From NCBI GenBank assembly GCA_015179125.1, contig WHVA01000018.1, positions 372,001-436,000 on the forward strand: a DNA stretch of 64,000 nucleotides, written 5' to 3'. The DNA comes from Gautieria morchelliformis. Taxonomy: Eukaryota; Basidiomycota; Agaricomycetes; Gomphales; Gomphaceae. Position numbers and translations under genes: made by a program. Under the pieces are notes generated by a model. The model saw only the letters and a list, made by a program, of their open reading frames with translations. It was not told where the DNA came from and ran no database searches. Positions within the stretch are counted from its first letter, which is position 1, and the number at the start of each line of letters is the position of its first letter. Positions 42,301 through 52,871 of the stretch are shown here, piece by piece.

Positions 42301-45015
42301 CATGATCAATCCATGCAGATCATCCTGGTCCCCAGCCAGATCTGACCTGGCATGATACATCCAGTTCTCTGTGGCATAGCGAGAGAGTGGATAGGACTGG
42401 GCCGTCTTTGAGTTTATACCATTATCCTGGTCAAATTGCAGCAGGTATGCCAGACATGTCTTCGCAATGGATACATGTGCAACCTTCTCGTCAAAATAAT
42501 AACATGAAAGTGCGGTTGTGCTCATCCAAAGGTGTTCCGAGATCAGATATTCTCGCACAGAAAAGTGTGCCAGTCTGATCATTCCTGTTTTTGGGACGAG
42601 AACCCTGCCATCACGGCAACCAATACTGGCCACATTGCTGCTGTCCTCTCGGGATGTAATGGTGACTAGACTCGAACATATGTAAAGAATGCCTTGTGGA
42701 CCCCCCCAAGGTCGCCGCCGACAGTCAAATAGAGGTCCCTTTTTGGCATCAGGATCAGTAGCGATCACATCCAGAGCTTCCTCGGTTGACAATGTGTCAA
42801 CAGAGAAAGCCAGCCATTTGAGCAAGCGCAGAGCATCCTGCCTATTGACCTCATTGATGGCCTCAAGAATTCGATCATACGTCTCATATAGCGTCTTTGG
42901 TAGATGCGTGAGTGCTTCCTCGAGTGCAGAGGCAGATTGGCAATTTGCAAGCACATCCAGTTGACATTTAACCAATCGAAACCTTCCCTTTCCATCAGCA
43001 ACTATTTCAAAGAAGGTAAAATCACCACTTACATTCCATGCGCATCCTTCATTAAGGTACTCTTAACCATTTCCTTCTCTTCTGCCGGGCACATGCTAAA
43101 TTCGATATCAACTCTCCTGGAAACATAGCCTTGGATATCATGGTCGACGAGACTCTCGTCCATGGAAACCTCCTGTGAAACTAAGCCAGTCAGTGCCTTT
43201 GAAATGTCCCCCTCTTTTCGACTCGTTGCCAGCAGGTGCAATGTGTCCAGTTTCCAACCATGGACCTCCCTGAGCACTATCAGAATCCTGGATCGTTCGG
43301 GGCATTCATCAAGCGCATCGAACACAATATACACAGTGTGGAAGCTCCTGATGATAGTTTTCAAGGTTGACATCAGATCCTCTTGACCTGGGTCTCGGTG
43401 CACACCACCCTGCCCGCTCTGAGAAAAAAGGGACTCCAAGGTAGAAAAAGCACTCGCGCATGGTTCAGACAATTGCCTGATCAGAGATCGAAGCACAGCA
43501 TCTGGCTGGGTGCCCTTGTTGCTAAAATCAAAGTAAAAATATACCACTCCGATGGAAGGGTCGGACCTGCAGCAAAGGGAAAGTTTCTCAATGATGGTCG
43601 AGCTGTTCGCATTCATCCGTTAGCAGGATAGTGTGGAGGTCATACGAATTGATATGCACACCATAGGATAGTTTTGCCAGCGCCAGCTGTTGCAGTCTAT
43701 CAGCGAAGAGCACAATCATGCGGCTAAGCTGACGCACGTATACCGTGGAGCCAAAGGAAAGAACGAGGGGCCTCTCTCCATGCTTGGAAGCATTCTCCTT
43801 CCACAAACCACTCTCCAGTGCTGTCATGTCTCATGCTACGGGCATTCCTGTGCTTTGATTCGTGATCAGGAGCCCCCAACCATTTATGGATCTCCCGACG
43901 ATGTTCTTCTACGAAAATATTTTGTCAGAACCGTCGTGGGCCGACTGCGTTGCAAACACAAGTGACATTCGACGTACGCAATTTGTACTGCTTCACTGAT
44001 TGGTTAATCTCAGTACTCTGTTCCTTCATGGCTTTAAATCCGTCCTGCATTTCAAGTATCGTTCCGGCGACCTCCCCAATGCGCCGGTCGGCCCGTTCAA
44101 TTGACTCTTTGATCCCAACACTCTGTCCCTTCAAGGCTTCCAAACCACCAAGCATCTCCAGCTTCGCACTATCCAGGTGGAATTTCGCCTCATTCACTGA
44201 CTGGATCATCTTAGCAGTCTTTTCGTCCAAGGCTTTGACACCAGTATCAATCTCCAAGATCAAGTGTCTGTCAAAACGATTAGGATCAGGTCAACGTATA
44301 GCAGGTGCAGCGCACGTCTGATCTATGGCCATGGCATTCATCAACAAGCCTTGGAGCTTGCCTATACCATCGACAGTCTTATTAAGCCCGGCCTCGTTCA
44401 GTGGCCACATCAATGCTTCCATGCCACCTTTGTGCCCAAGATGCTTTTCCAGCACGGCCAGGAAACTCTTCATATCACCACCCAGCGCCGCTTGGATACT
44501 CTCCATGTTGCCATCCAGCACCATCTGGATACTCGTCTCGATACTCTCCATGTCGCCATCCGTCGCCGCCTCGAGACGCCCCATCTCGATGCTCTCCACA
44601 TTGCCCGCTGATGCCACCTCGATAGTTCCCATCTCGTGACTCTCCGTCTCGCCACCCAACGCGACCCGGAGACTCCTCATCTCACGACCGCAATGATCAA
44701 GAAGATCATTTAAAGCTAACAAACGAGAGGATGTCTCCAATCGGGAAGTCTCTCCTCCCTCATCGTTTACTAGTCGTGAAACTTGTTTAAGCACGGCCCA
44801 CAGTCCAACCAACTCTTTAATGATCCTTTCACGATTTCTAGATGCGTTCTTCACGCCAGATCCATAATAATAACACGCGCCGATGTTCACGCCAGTGAGC
44901 TGAATAACGGCAATGACATTCGCTGGTGGTATTGGGTTTTGTTAGCATGCTAAGTACTCGAGGTACGGAGTGCCAACGACTTGCCTACAATCCCCAGATT
45001 TGCCAGGGCAGCCAT
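39325..45015 (-). CDS. NACHT-ankyrin-WD40 (Tup1-type) STAND receptor
   Basis: Exons (minus): 45015-44985, 44922-44316, 44267-43978, 43908-43738, 43686-43662, 43602-43033, 42982-41209, 41139-41048, 40917-40816, 40728-40623, 40466-40290, 40159-39854, 39707-39575, 39485-39414, 39347-39325. All joins keep phase; the first donor is GC (AG|GCAAGT). About 1,500 residues in order: helical N-terminal domain starting [20 protein letters not shown]; coiled region with ESIE repeats; NACHT with Walker A GIPGAGKT and Walker [12 protein letters not shown]; winged-helix-like linker ([26 protein letters not shown]); ten 33-residue ankyrin repeats; Tup1-type blades ([56 protein letters not shown]; ending KLWSYTAGH). 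Fungal STAND proteins act in self/non-self recognition and cell death; that role here is inferred. An alternative is two adjacent genes split at the 41140-41208 intron, but the phase-0 join and absence of a Tup1 N-terminus favour one. Confidence 0.78.
41232..42222 (-). repeat. Ankyrin repeat array, about ten 99-bp units
   Basis: Units of 33 codons, consensus [20 protein letters not shown] followed by [13 protein letters not shown]. The middle seven are nearly identical in DNA as well. Variation concentrates at the residue before GH (W, R, G, W, Q, R, Q, E, N along the array) and at the E-K/H/N and L-H/H-Y/C-Y positions. The edges (first and last units) are more diverged, as expected if the centre is homogenised by unequal exchange. 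Confidence 0.85.
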
Positions 45016-45880
45016 GGCGTCGTGTTGGTTAGAGTAGTCGAGCTGGCTATCGTGTTCCCACGACGTGCCAGGCGCTCACAGAACCTCACAGCTTATCCCT
45101 TTGGCAGCAAGTACCGCGCCAAAGCTGAACGCCATGCCACGATGCGCACACAGCACACATTCAATCTTCATCGTCCACCGTATGAACAGGCAAGAAGGTT
45201 GCATTGCAATGTGGCAGTGACAACGAAGGATCTGCGCCCAGCGGCAAGGCACCATAGCTCTGGGGTCTCAACATAGGCACACGCAATATGCAGACTACCG
45301 ACACCGTTTCTGGGATTTATTTGGCTACTTTTGACGGATAACAGAACTACCGTGAATCCTGTGAGAAGGAAAATGGCCGGAATGTGCTGTTTGTTATACA
45401 ATATGAGGAGCCGGTTGCCTCTCATGTACCTACTCATGAAATCTCGTACTTGTTACTGCAAACTTGACATGATTTACATCCCACCGCGCCGAAAGCTTGG
45501 ATGCCTGATCTTGAAGCTTGAGTGTCGTGGGTCTTTTCTCCCTACGAAATCTATCGTCACGATTCTTGCAGATAACGCTTCGCAGCGGTGTACTACCAGG
45601 ATCTAGTACTAAGCTTCGACGTCCCTTCCCGCTCTCCAGCGAAAGTTGTGGTAGACGAACGAGCGACACTCGCTGTTTACACCTAGGACCCCCAGCCCAG
45701 GCAGCAGAGCATGTGGTGGTTTCACCGAGGATGGCAAGGTGGTGAGAGGATTAAGAGGTCCAGGTTGGGATGAGAAGCACGATGCAGAGGGGCCGGGTGA
45801 AGCGAGAAGCGGGGACGAAGTAAGGAAATAAGGGATTGCATGACCCGCGAGTGGAGTTCATGGGATCCGATGATGGACTC
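45016..45880. other. Intergenic region upstream of the receptor gene
   Basis: Likely 5' flank and promoter of the minus-strand receptor gene. No ORF convincing on either strand; short frames at 45331-45606 (+) and 45430-45669 (-) have no recognisable content. Confidence 0.4.
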
Positions 45881-45899
45881 TTAGACCTTGACAACTTCC

Positions 45900-47395
45900 C
45901 GAGACTCAAGAGCATATTGAAAGGTCAGGCTGGTGGCGTGGTGGGATATACACTTACGAGTTGGGACGAGGACCGGCGGCAGCTGGGAGCACGGGGACGT
46001 TGCGTGCGCGGGGGTGCCGGGGCACGCGGGTGCATCGAGGGGGAAGGCGGGGTCCAGATCGAGCTCGAGGTTGATGTCGCCGAGGCGGGCGATGAGCAAA
46101 AACACCGCTGCGCGACGGGCCGCGTGTCACTAGATGCCTGCCTACACTGCACGACAGACAACACGGCGGACACACCTTCCTCTTCGCGGGGCTGGAACAG
46201 GCCTTTCAGCGGCTTGGATTTGGCGGCGGCGCGGGGGCGGCAGTTGCTTGCGCTGGCGGCACCGCCGTGGCAGCCGATGTGTATGTGTCGTCTGGCCCGT
46301 CGGGGACGTCGTTCGCTGCCGATTCTGTGCCGCCTCAGGCGCGCCGCGTCGTCTCCGAATATCGTCGCCGCGAGCTCCAGCCCGCGCGCCTTCTCCTCTT
46401 CCCAGTCGGGTAGCCTGCTCTCCTCTCCCGCAGCAGCCCATGGCGTCGTCGACCCCTGCGGACCGTCGTCCTCAGGCAGACGCAGCGCGCGCGTGCGCCG
46501 GCCCATGCGCCCGTTACGACGCGACGACCGCCGCAAGCATGTCTTCGCGCAGGTGCACAGCACCGTACATGCGCGGATAAATTACTCGCACGTCCGCCTG
46601 CGTCGGGACGGCGGGCGCACGCGGCTTCTTGGGCGCCCTGCTTTTGGCGTGCAGGCTCTGCCGACACGCAGGCGGGGAAAGCGGATGCGCGGGGCGCATT
46701 TTCATTAGCCAGATGAGGCGTGTGAGGGCGGTTTTGTGCCACGCCTTCTGGAGGGTGTATGTAGCAGCAGGAGGTGGAGATGTGTTTGGACGGACCGGGT
46801 GCAGAGTGTGGTTTTGGGGTGGTGACGACGGATATGTCGCCTGCGTGGACGCCGCGTGGGAGGGGTCTCCGCTTCGAACGCGGCTCGTCCGCCCCTCCCG
46901 CCGCGCGCTTTCGCTCATTCGTCAGGCTTGAAAAGCAACACTCAGAAGGCCGCGGGATAAGGGGAGAGCATACGGCCGGCTCACCGCCGTGCATAGTCCA
47001 GCTTCGCGCCTTTCCTATCCACAGCTTCGCGCCCTTCCACGTCGTTCCACTCAGCACGTTCAGACTTTGACAAGAAAAATATTTTTATTTTCAACAGCAC
47101 AACAGCACATGTGCGACGGACAGTGTGCTAGATTGGGATCTGTGGCCTCCAACGTCACGTACGCGACTTTCAGGGCCTCCCCTGCAGTGCCGGCACCAGC
47201 GATAGGCCCCATCTACGTAGTTATGAGCCGGTTGGTTTCACTCGACGGGGAGTACTCACCCACGGCGTTCAATGGGCCGACCCCATCTAGGGAGAGAACT
47301 TTGCCGAATCCTTGCAGACGAGCACTGATGTCGGTTGCGGCGATAGCTGGCGTGAGGCCGGACACGTGGAGTCGTTTTTCGACAGTAGAGTTGAA
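45900..47395 (-). pseudogene. RRM nucleolar-type protein (NOL8-like), probably damaged
   Basis: Minus-strand RRM read in pieces: TVEKRLHVSGLTPAIAATDI and SARLQGFGKVLSLDGVG (exon to about 47260), then ALKVAYVTLEATDPNL (from about 47181), then NVLSGTTWKGAKLWIG (about 47035-46985). Downstream are basic segments typical of the family (PRSKRRPLPRGVH; IWLMKMRPAHPLSPP; KKPRAPAVP; VIYPRMYGAVHL) and an acidic segment ESRLPDWEEEKARGLELAAT. Family members bind RNA in ribosome biogenesis. The start codon is not resolved: the frame upstream of the RRM has a stop and no clear exon. The frame also shifts by two bases just after the WIGKA motif, about 46970. Exon borders are approximate, so decay is likely but not certain. 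The region is GC-rich compared with the surrounding repeats. Confidence 0.5.
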
Positions 47396-47865
47396 ATAAG
47401 TTGAAGCTCGGCCTTAGCCGTTCATGGGCATTAGTCAGCAGGTGGCCGCCGCCATGTTCACCATTTCTCTGCCATGGCTACTCACAGGCAGATGTCCCAT
47501 TTTAGGTCTGCCATGAATCTTAGTCTTCTCCTCGCCGGTCGGCCCCTTTTCACACGTCACTACCTGCTCCCTGTCCCACCGTCAACTTTTCTAGCTCTCG
47601 TCGAATATCTCCCACATACCAAATCATTAATAACTTGTATTGATTCGTGCTGGCGTTTAACGGCGTGTCATTAATGTATTAGCACCGGCGTACTCGTGTC
47701 CCTGCTTGACATAATCCCCTCTCCCCCGCGAACGATGCTCTGGACCTCCCCGTATCCTACATCTCAATGATCATTCAACTGTCTACTAACTGTAAATTTA
47801 CACAAGTATTGACGACAGAGGTGCAGTCCACTAACCTACATTCGCAACAGGCCTTACCCATTGGC
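47396..47865. other. Intergenic spacer
   Basis: No convincing gene. May include a 5' exon of the RRM gene on the minus strand (a CTGACTAAT branch-like motif lies near 47425). Confidence 0.3.
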
Positions 47866-48025
47866 CAGCTGTGAGTCGGGTGTGGCCGGCCACATCCGAG
47901 TCCCGACTCAGTGTGTCATTGCGGTAGGACGGCATCTAGCCTGACACGTCGCAGCAACTGCGCGCCACCTCCTCCAGCCGTCTAGCCTCACTATCTCCAA
48001 TAGCGAGTCGGGTACCGTGTGGGTT
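47866..48025 (+). repeat. Left arm of a short inverted-repeat element holding LINE A
   Basis: CCAGCTGTGAGTCGGGTGTG...ACTCAGTGTGTC near 47868-47915 pairs, as an imperfect inverted repeat, with the right arm ending CCGGCTCCAGCTGG near 55375. The last 13 bases (48013-48025, TACCGTGTGGGTT) are the LINE target duplication. Confidence 0.5.
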
Positions 48026-48352
48026 TTTTATTTTTTATTTTTATTTTTTATTATTATTATCCAATTTATCGTCTTTTGGGGCCGCGCCCTATGTAAGACG
48101 GTGTATACATGCTTCGTCACATATTGTTTCCTTCTCGCCTCTAGGTCTCTATCTCTGCTTGTACCTCGCAGGCGTAGCCCTGGGTATGTCCGTGCCTGTT
48201 ATGGGCGGGGTGGGTGAGTTCTCGAGTCCGTGGTTCCTCTATCCGTCCCATCCCGTGCTCTGCTGCTCTCTCGAGTTCTTTGGGAGGCGTTGTGCTTCCG
48301 TGTGTCTTCTCGAGCTGTGTCCTCTCGTTGTGGTTCTGCTGTCTGTCCTGCC

Positions 48353-51061
48353 TCATCTTCTGTTCCCCTCCTTCACTCCTTCGGGGAGTGTCATGTTTCC
48401 GTGCGATTTCTCGAACCTCCCCGTCTCGTGTATGTATCTGAACAAGTGACCCATAGCTTTGTGTCCGCCTAGGAGTGTCTTGACCGATTTAGCCCCTCTT
48501 CTAAGACTCTTCTCCAGTCTCCTCCTGGGCCCGCTGTATGTTGGGCATCGAAACAGGTAGTGGTATACGGTCTCTGGCGCGTTTCGGCACGTGGGGCACA
48601 ACGGTGAGTCTGCTTTGCCTATCTTGTGCATGTGTTTGTTCAAAGCTATGTGCCCCGTCCTGAGCTGCGTGAGTAGGCTCGCATGCTTGCGCGGCATGCC
48701 CCTAGTCATTTTCGAGAACGCTGCAGATGGCATAGAGGGGTCAATTTCGAGCGCGAACTGTGCTCTTGGTGACTTAGCGAATGCTGTCCGTGCTTGCTGT
48801 TTCAGCTTCGCATTGTGCCTCTGCGTCTCGGCCGCCCTGCTTATCGGCAGAGGTCCATGACACTCCGTTGGTATTTCCCTCTCGCTGCTGGTTGCTCCCT
48901 TCGCAGCTTTCTTCGCTTCTGCGTCCGCCCTCTCGTTCCCTATTATCCCCTCGTGTCCTGGTACCCACCTCATCACAACCCTCGCTCCCGCCTGCTGTTC
49001 AACAACTTTCTGAACCTGCCTGTGTACCGCATTGACCAAGTATTGCCCGGGTATGGCGCTTTCTCTTCTGGTCGTCCGGATCGCCGCCTGACTGTCTAGG
49101 GCTATCACATATCTGTCGCTCCTCTCTGCGCGCAGCATTTTGGCCGCCATTGCCGCTCCCGCTAACTCGGCCTCAAATACCGTGTGCTCGCTTTCCGACC
49201 CCAAGTGTAAGCGCACCGATTTGAGTTCCCTCCCATTTTTGTATAGTACTGCCGCGGCTCCCATCCCGCCTTCCAGACATGAGCCGTCAGAATAGACTAC
49301 CACCTCCGCCCCCTCTGATTCTATCTGCTCAATCGCTTGTTCTTTGTCGTGTGGGATCCGTGTGCTGAAGGCCGGATCCCAGTTGGGTCCGAATACAACA
49401 GTTTGGATCTTTTCCATCCAGTCTGGGTTGAGCCCGTAAGCGTGCAGAATCTCGTGAAGAGGTGATCGGTGTCGCTGTACGTATCTTCTAGCTGTTCTCT
49501 TTACTTTCGCAGCGAGTGGGTGATCGTCAGGTAAACAAGCGAGTCTTACCGCTGCTCTATGTATCAGCTTGGCTACTAGCAGCAGGAACGGCATGAGGTT
49601 GGCGTGCGCTTCGAGTGTGTCCGTGGCCGTGGTTCTGAGGGCTCCGGTGATGTCCAGCGCCGCTTGCCTTTGTATCCGTGCTAGCTTGTTTATTTTCCCC
49701 TTGGTCCCTTTGCCCCATTCGCTTGCTGGTACAAGAAACACGTCAGCGGCGTATAGCAGTTTTGGCACTGCCACAGTAAGATAGTAGGTTTTCATGTGCT
49801 TAGCTGTGATTCCTTTGGTCGGCCTTGCTAATCTTCTGTATTGTCTGATGTACGCCTCGCCCTTCTTTAGCGCGTAGTTTGTATGTTCCTTGAATCTGAG
49901 TTCTTGGTCTATGATCACTCCTAGAAGTTTGTGCGTTGCCGTGAGATCTATGCGGTGCTGCCCGATTCTTATCGGTGGCCTGGTCAACGGTCTGGTTTTG
50001 CTCGTTTTCGTGGGGTCCTTCTCCCTGTGTCTGCTCAACCCCATTAACCCGAACTTGTCCACTGCTAACTGGCATTCGTGCCTCGCTGCCCAGTTGCATG
50101 CCCTGCCTGGCCTGGTCATTATATCCGACAGCTTGTTAAAGGCTTCCTCGAAATCAGCACCTTCCGCTGTGATAGTCGTGTCATCCACGAAACCTACGCT
50201 GTTCTCCCCTTTCTTTCTCTGCGCTACGTCTAGCAGGTCTCTGTTGTAGTATTGGTAGGCGATTGCGGACAAGGGACACCCCTGATCCATGCCACGCCCT
50301 ATCGGTCTGGTCGCAGCGGTGTGGTCATCAAAACTGACTGTCGTGAGTCTATTTTGAACTTTTCTGCGTATCCATTCCGTGTACTCGATCGGTACCCCTC
50401 GTCTGTGCATGTTGTGAGTGAGTCTGTCCAACATGATGCTTGGGAAGGCTCCCTTGATGTCCAGGTACAATACTCCCATCACTTTCCCTCTCCTCCACGC
50501 GTCCTTCGCCTCTGCCACCACGTAGTGCACCGCGTCCGTGGTTGTACGTCCCGGCCTGCAGCCAAAGTGATTGTCGGGCAGCAATCGGTGTTTCTCGGTC
50601 ATCTTGACCAGATCCTCCGCCACACAAGCTGATAATACCTTGCCTAGTGTATCCAGCAACGCTATAGGCCTGTACGCGCCAGGCACCGTGTAGTCGGCTT
50701 TGCCTGGTTTGCGGAGGACCCTCGTGACCGAGTCCCTCCATTCGGCCGGGTAGGTCTTGAGCTCGAACGTGGCTCGGTAGAGGGGTCCTATGTATGGCAG
50801 GAGCATGTCAATACATTGTTTGATGAGTACGTTTGGAATACCGTTCTCCCCCAGGGCTTTGAACGGGTTGAGCTTGTTCACTGCCCTGCGTATCTGTGTG
50901 TCGGATATCTGCTCATACTCGAAGGCTGGGGTCGGGTACTGGTATTCTGGCGGGATTCCCTCGGCGTTGGCGCTTGGCTTTGGAAAGAATGTGTTGAAGA
51001 GTAGGTCGGCTTTCTGATCGTTTGTCTCTGCGATCAGTCGCGCCCCATTTGGTTGCATCAT
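48353..51061 (-). CDS. LINE A ORF2: reverse transcriptase, RNase H, zinc finger
   Basis: Open for 902 codons. RT fingers and palm: NGIPNVLIKQCIDMLLPYIG, AYRPIALLDTLGKVLSACVA, GVLYLDIKGAFPSIMLDRL, GMDQGCPLSAIAYQYY and the catalytic GFVDDTTI. RNase H: VVVYSDGSCLEGGMGAAAVL, TVFEAELAGAAMAAKML, YVIALDSQAAI and GNERADAEAKKAA, with the Asp-Glu-Asp set visible. C-terminal finger CPTCRNAPETVYHYLFRCP. This piece is uninterrupted; the rest of ORF2 lies beyond the solo LTR. Confidence 0.88.
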   Translation of the reverse strand: MMQPNGARLIAETNDQKADLLFNTFFPKPSANAEGIPPEYQYPTPAFEYEQISDTQIRRAVNKLNPFKALGENGIPNVLIKQCIDMLLPYIGPLYRATFELKTYPAEWRDSVTRVLRKPGKADYTVPGAYRPIALLDTLGKVLSACVAEDLVKMTEKHRLLPDNHFGCRPGRTTTDAVHYVVAEAKDAWRRGKVMGVLYLDIKGAFPSIMLDRLTHNMHRRGVPIEYTEWIRRKVQNRLTTVSFDDHTAATRPIGRGMDQGCPLSAIAYQYYNRDLLDVAQRKKGENSVGFVDDTTITAEGADFEEAFNKLSDIMTRPGRACNWAARHECQLAVDKFGLMGLSRHREKDPTKTSKTRPLTRPPIRIGQHRIDLTATHKLLGVIIDQELRFKEHTNYALKKGEAYIRQYRRLARPTKGITAKHMKTYYLTVAVPKLLYAADVFLVPASEWGKGTKGKINKLARIQRQAALDITGALRTTATDTLEAHANLMPFLLLVAKLIHRAAVRLACLPDDHPLAAKVKRTARRYVQRHRSPLHEILHAYGLNPDWMEKIQTVVFGPNWDPAFSTRIPHDKEQAIEQIESEGAEVVVYSDGSCLEGGMGAAAVLYKNGRELKSVRLHLGSESEHTVFEAELAGAAMAAKMLRAERSDRYVIALDSQAAIRTTRRESAIPGQYLVNAVHRQVQKVVEQQAGARVVMRWVPGHEGIIGNERADAEAKKAAKGATSSEREIPTECHGPLPISRAAETQRHNAKLKQQARTAFAKSPRAQFALEIDPSMPSAAFSKMTRGMPRKHASLLTQLRTGHIALNKHMHKIGKADSPLCPTCRNAPETVYHYLFRCPTYSGPRRRLEKSLRRGAKSVKTLLGGHKAMGHLFRYIHETGRFEKSHGNMTLPEGVKEGNRR

Positions 51062-51347
51062 TGTCAGTGTCGGGATGCGCGCCCGCCCCCCATCAGCTGC
51101 CTCAGCTGAGGAATACCTGTGTGCTGTCCAGATCGTTCTCTGGTCTATGCCATCGAGAAAATCATTCCAGTGGTCTTTTTTTCATTTCTCGATGGCTTCC
51201 GCATATTTGTTTCTTGCGGTCCTGTACGCGTCATGCACTGCGTCGGCTGGTTCACTGCATCTGGCATATGCTCTCCTGCCCAGCCGTCTGGTTTCGGCTC
51301 TGGTGCGTGTTAGCTGTAATGACCACCATCGCTTTGCATAGGGTGAC

Positions 51348-52871
51348 TGTTTTGGAACCCTTCAAGACTTTGGTGTTATTGCTAACACTTCAATCTATCA
51401 GAACGTGTCGTTTACGAGACTCAAAGAATATTAAACAATGCTGCAGCACAACTCCGGAAATAATTTAATATTTGTACCTTGGTTGCAATCCACGTAAGAA
51501 CTAGTCCAAGTTAATATGGATGGAAGGCAATGCGTTTCTTAGCAGCACTGAACAATAAACTAAAAGACTGTAGGTTCGAGGACACTATCGGGGTCCAAGC
51601 GTATTCCAAAGTATAAAGGAATGTACTTAGCAGGCGAGTTTATAAATGGACTGCCCTGATAATCTACCAGTGCACAGCAATAAAACGAGGGACGAGTTTT
51701 GTGAACAAAGCGACTTGTGAAAGTCTCTAATCAGGAAAATCAACTGACTAGATCGTCTCAGGTATTGGAGTGCGAATGGCAAGACTTTCAATTGACAGAC
51801 TCACTCTGTAGAATTACACCCAGAGGATTAGTCCAAGTGGCTAAGCAGTAAAGTAACTACTTAACAAGGAATTAGACACTAAAGTAAGTGAATAACCCTA
51901 GCTGGGATTAGCAGCTTAGTAAGATGCAAGTCACACGAGGTCACGTGTAGGATAGAAGATGGGTAGATTGGCTGATGAAAGGCAGGCAAAAAGGGCCTCC
52001 TTTTATATCGTATTGTACAGGCGCTTAACTAAGCGGTAGGACCTTCTATCTATTAATGGAATGGGGGAATGAGTCACGAAGAAGCTTTCGGAATGTGTAG
52101 GAAGGTTCTGTCTGACTCATAATGACTCACAGTGACTAGAAATGACTCCTACTGGTGACTCCACTAGGTTTTCCACCAATCAGGGCTTGATTTGTCAGGA
52201 ATGAGTCATTAATCGGGCCCATGTGATTCATGACAGCTTGGGTGAGTCATGAGCGTGTGACTCTGGGAAGGTCCTGTCTGACTCATAATGACTCACAGTG
52301 ACTAGAAATGACTCCTCCTGGTGACTCCACTGGGTTTTCCACCAATCAGGGCTTGATTTGTCAGGAATGAGTCATTAATTGGGCCAGCTTGGGTGAGTCA
52401 TGAGCATGTGACTCACCAAGGAGTGCATGAGTCAGTTGAGTCATTGAGGCTGTACAAGCAAATGACTAGGCTTTTCAAACTCAGAGGCTGAGTCTGAAGG
52501 AGCCACCTGACCGGTTTTGTGGGTGACCACGGGTGCACAAGCTGCGAGTGACGCGAGCGTCCGGTCGGAGTTTGAAATCAGAAGTCCGAAACAGAGTTGT
52601 GGGGACATGTGTATCCACAACTCTGCTGTACAGAAATAAGTGAGTTTGAGTGGAGACAGCCTCGGAAAAATAGGTAAAATTCATAGATAATTAGAGGGAT
52701 GTTTGAATAGGCCTTATGAGGACAGTAGACTTTTTTTATGGGCGATAATTGGTTCTTTTTAAAGGCCTTTGATGCAGACTACAAATTTACAATAAAGAGA
52801 CATTTGAGAGCTGGTTGAACAGCTAGAACTGAGACCATGTAGAGTGCTGGTTGAACAGCGGTTCCCATACA
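51348..52871. mobile_element. Solo LTR, family C, in LINE A
   Basis: 1,524 bp, TGTTTTGGAACCC...CCCATACA, with target duplication GTGAC (51343-51347 and 52872-52876). It contains an internal duplication: a stretch of about 120 bp around TGACTCACAGTGACTAGAAA occurs at about 52105-52215 and again at about 52272-52380, explaining its extra length over 8095-9365. Confidence 0.88.

Noticed and set aside
41146-42975. Receptor gene ending at the stop after CAHSPL
   Set aside because: That tail is read only if the intron at 41140-41208 is retained. Splicing gives a phase-0 join into the Tup1-type exon.
42983-43032. A 31-nt intron (GTAAGT to GAAATAG) in the receptor gene
   Set aside because: That acceptor breaks the frame. 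The next acceptor (GGGAAG at 42983) gives a 50-nt intron and restores the conserved [11 protein letters not shown] motif.
45836-46708. 290-codon plus-strand ORF in the GC-rich region
   Set aside because: It is antisense to the RRM gene, is extremely Arg/Ala-rich, and overlaps long frames in several phases, as expected of GC-rich DNA. No motif.
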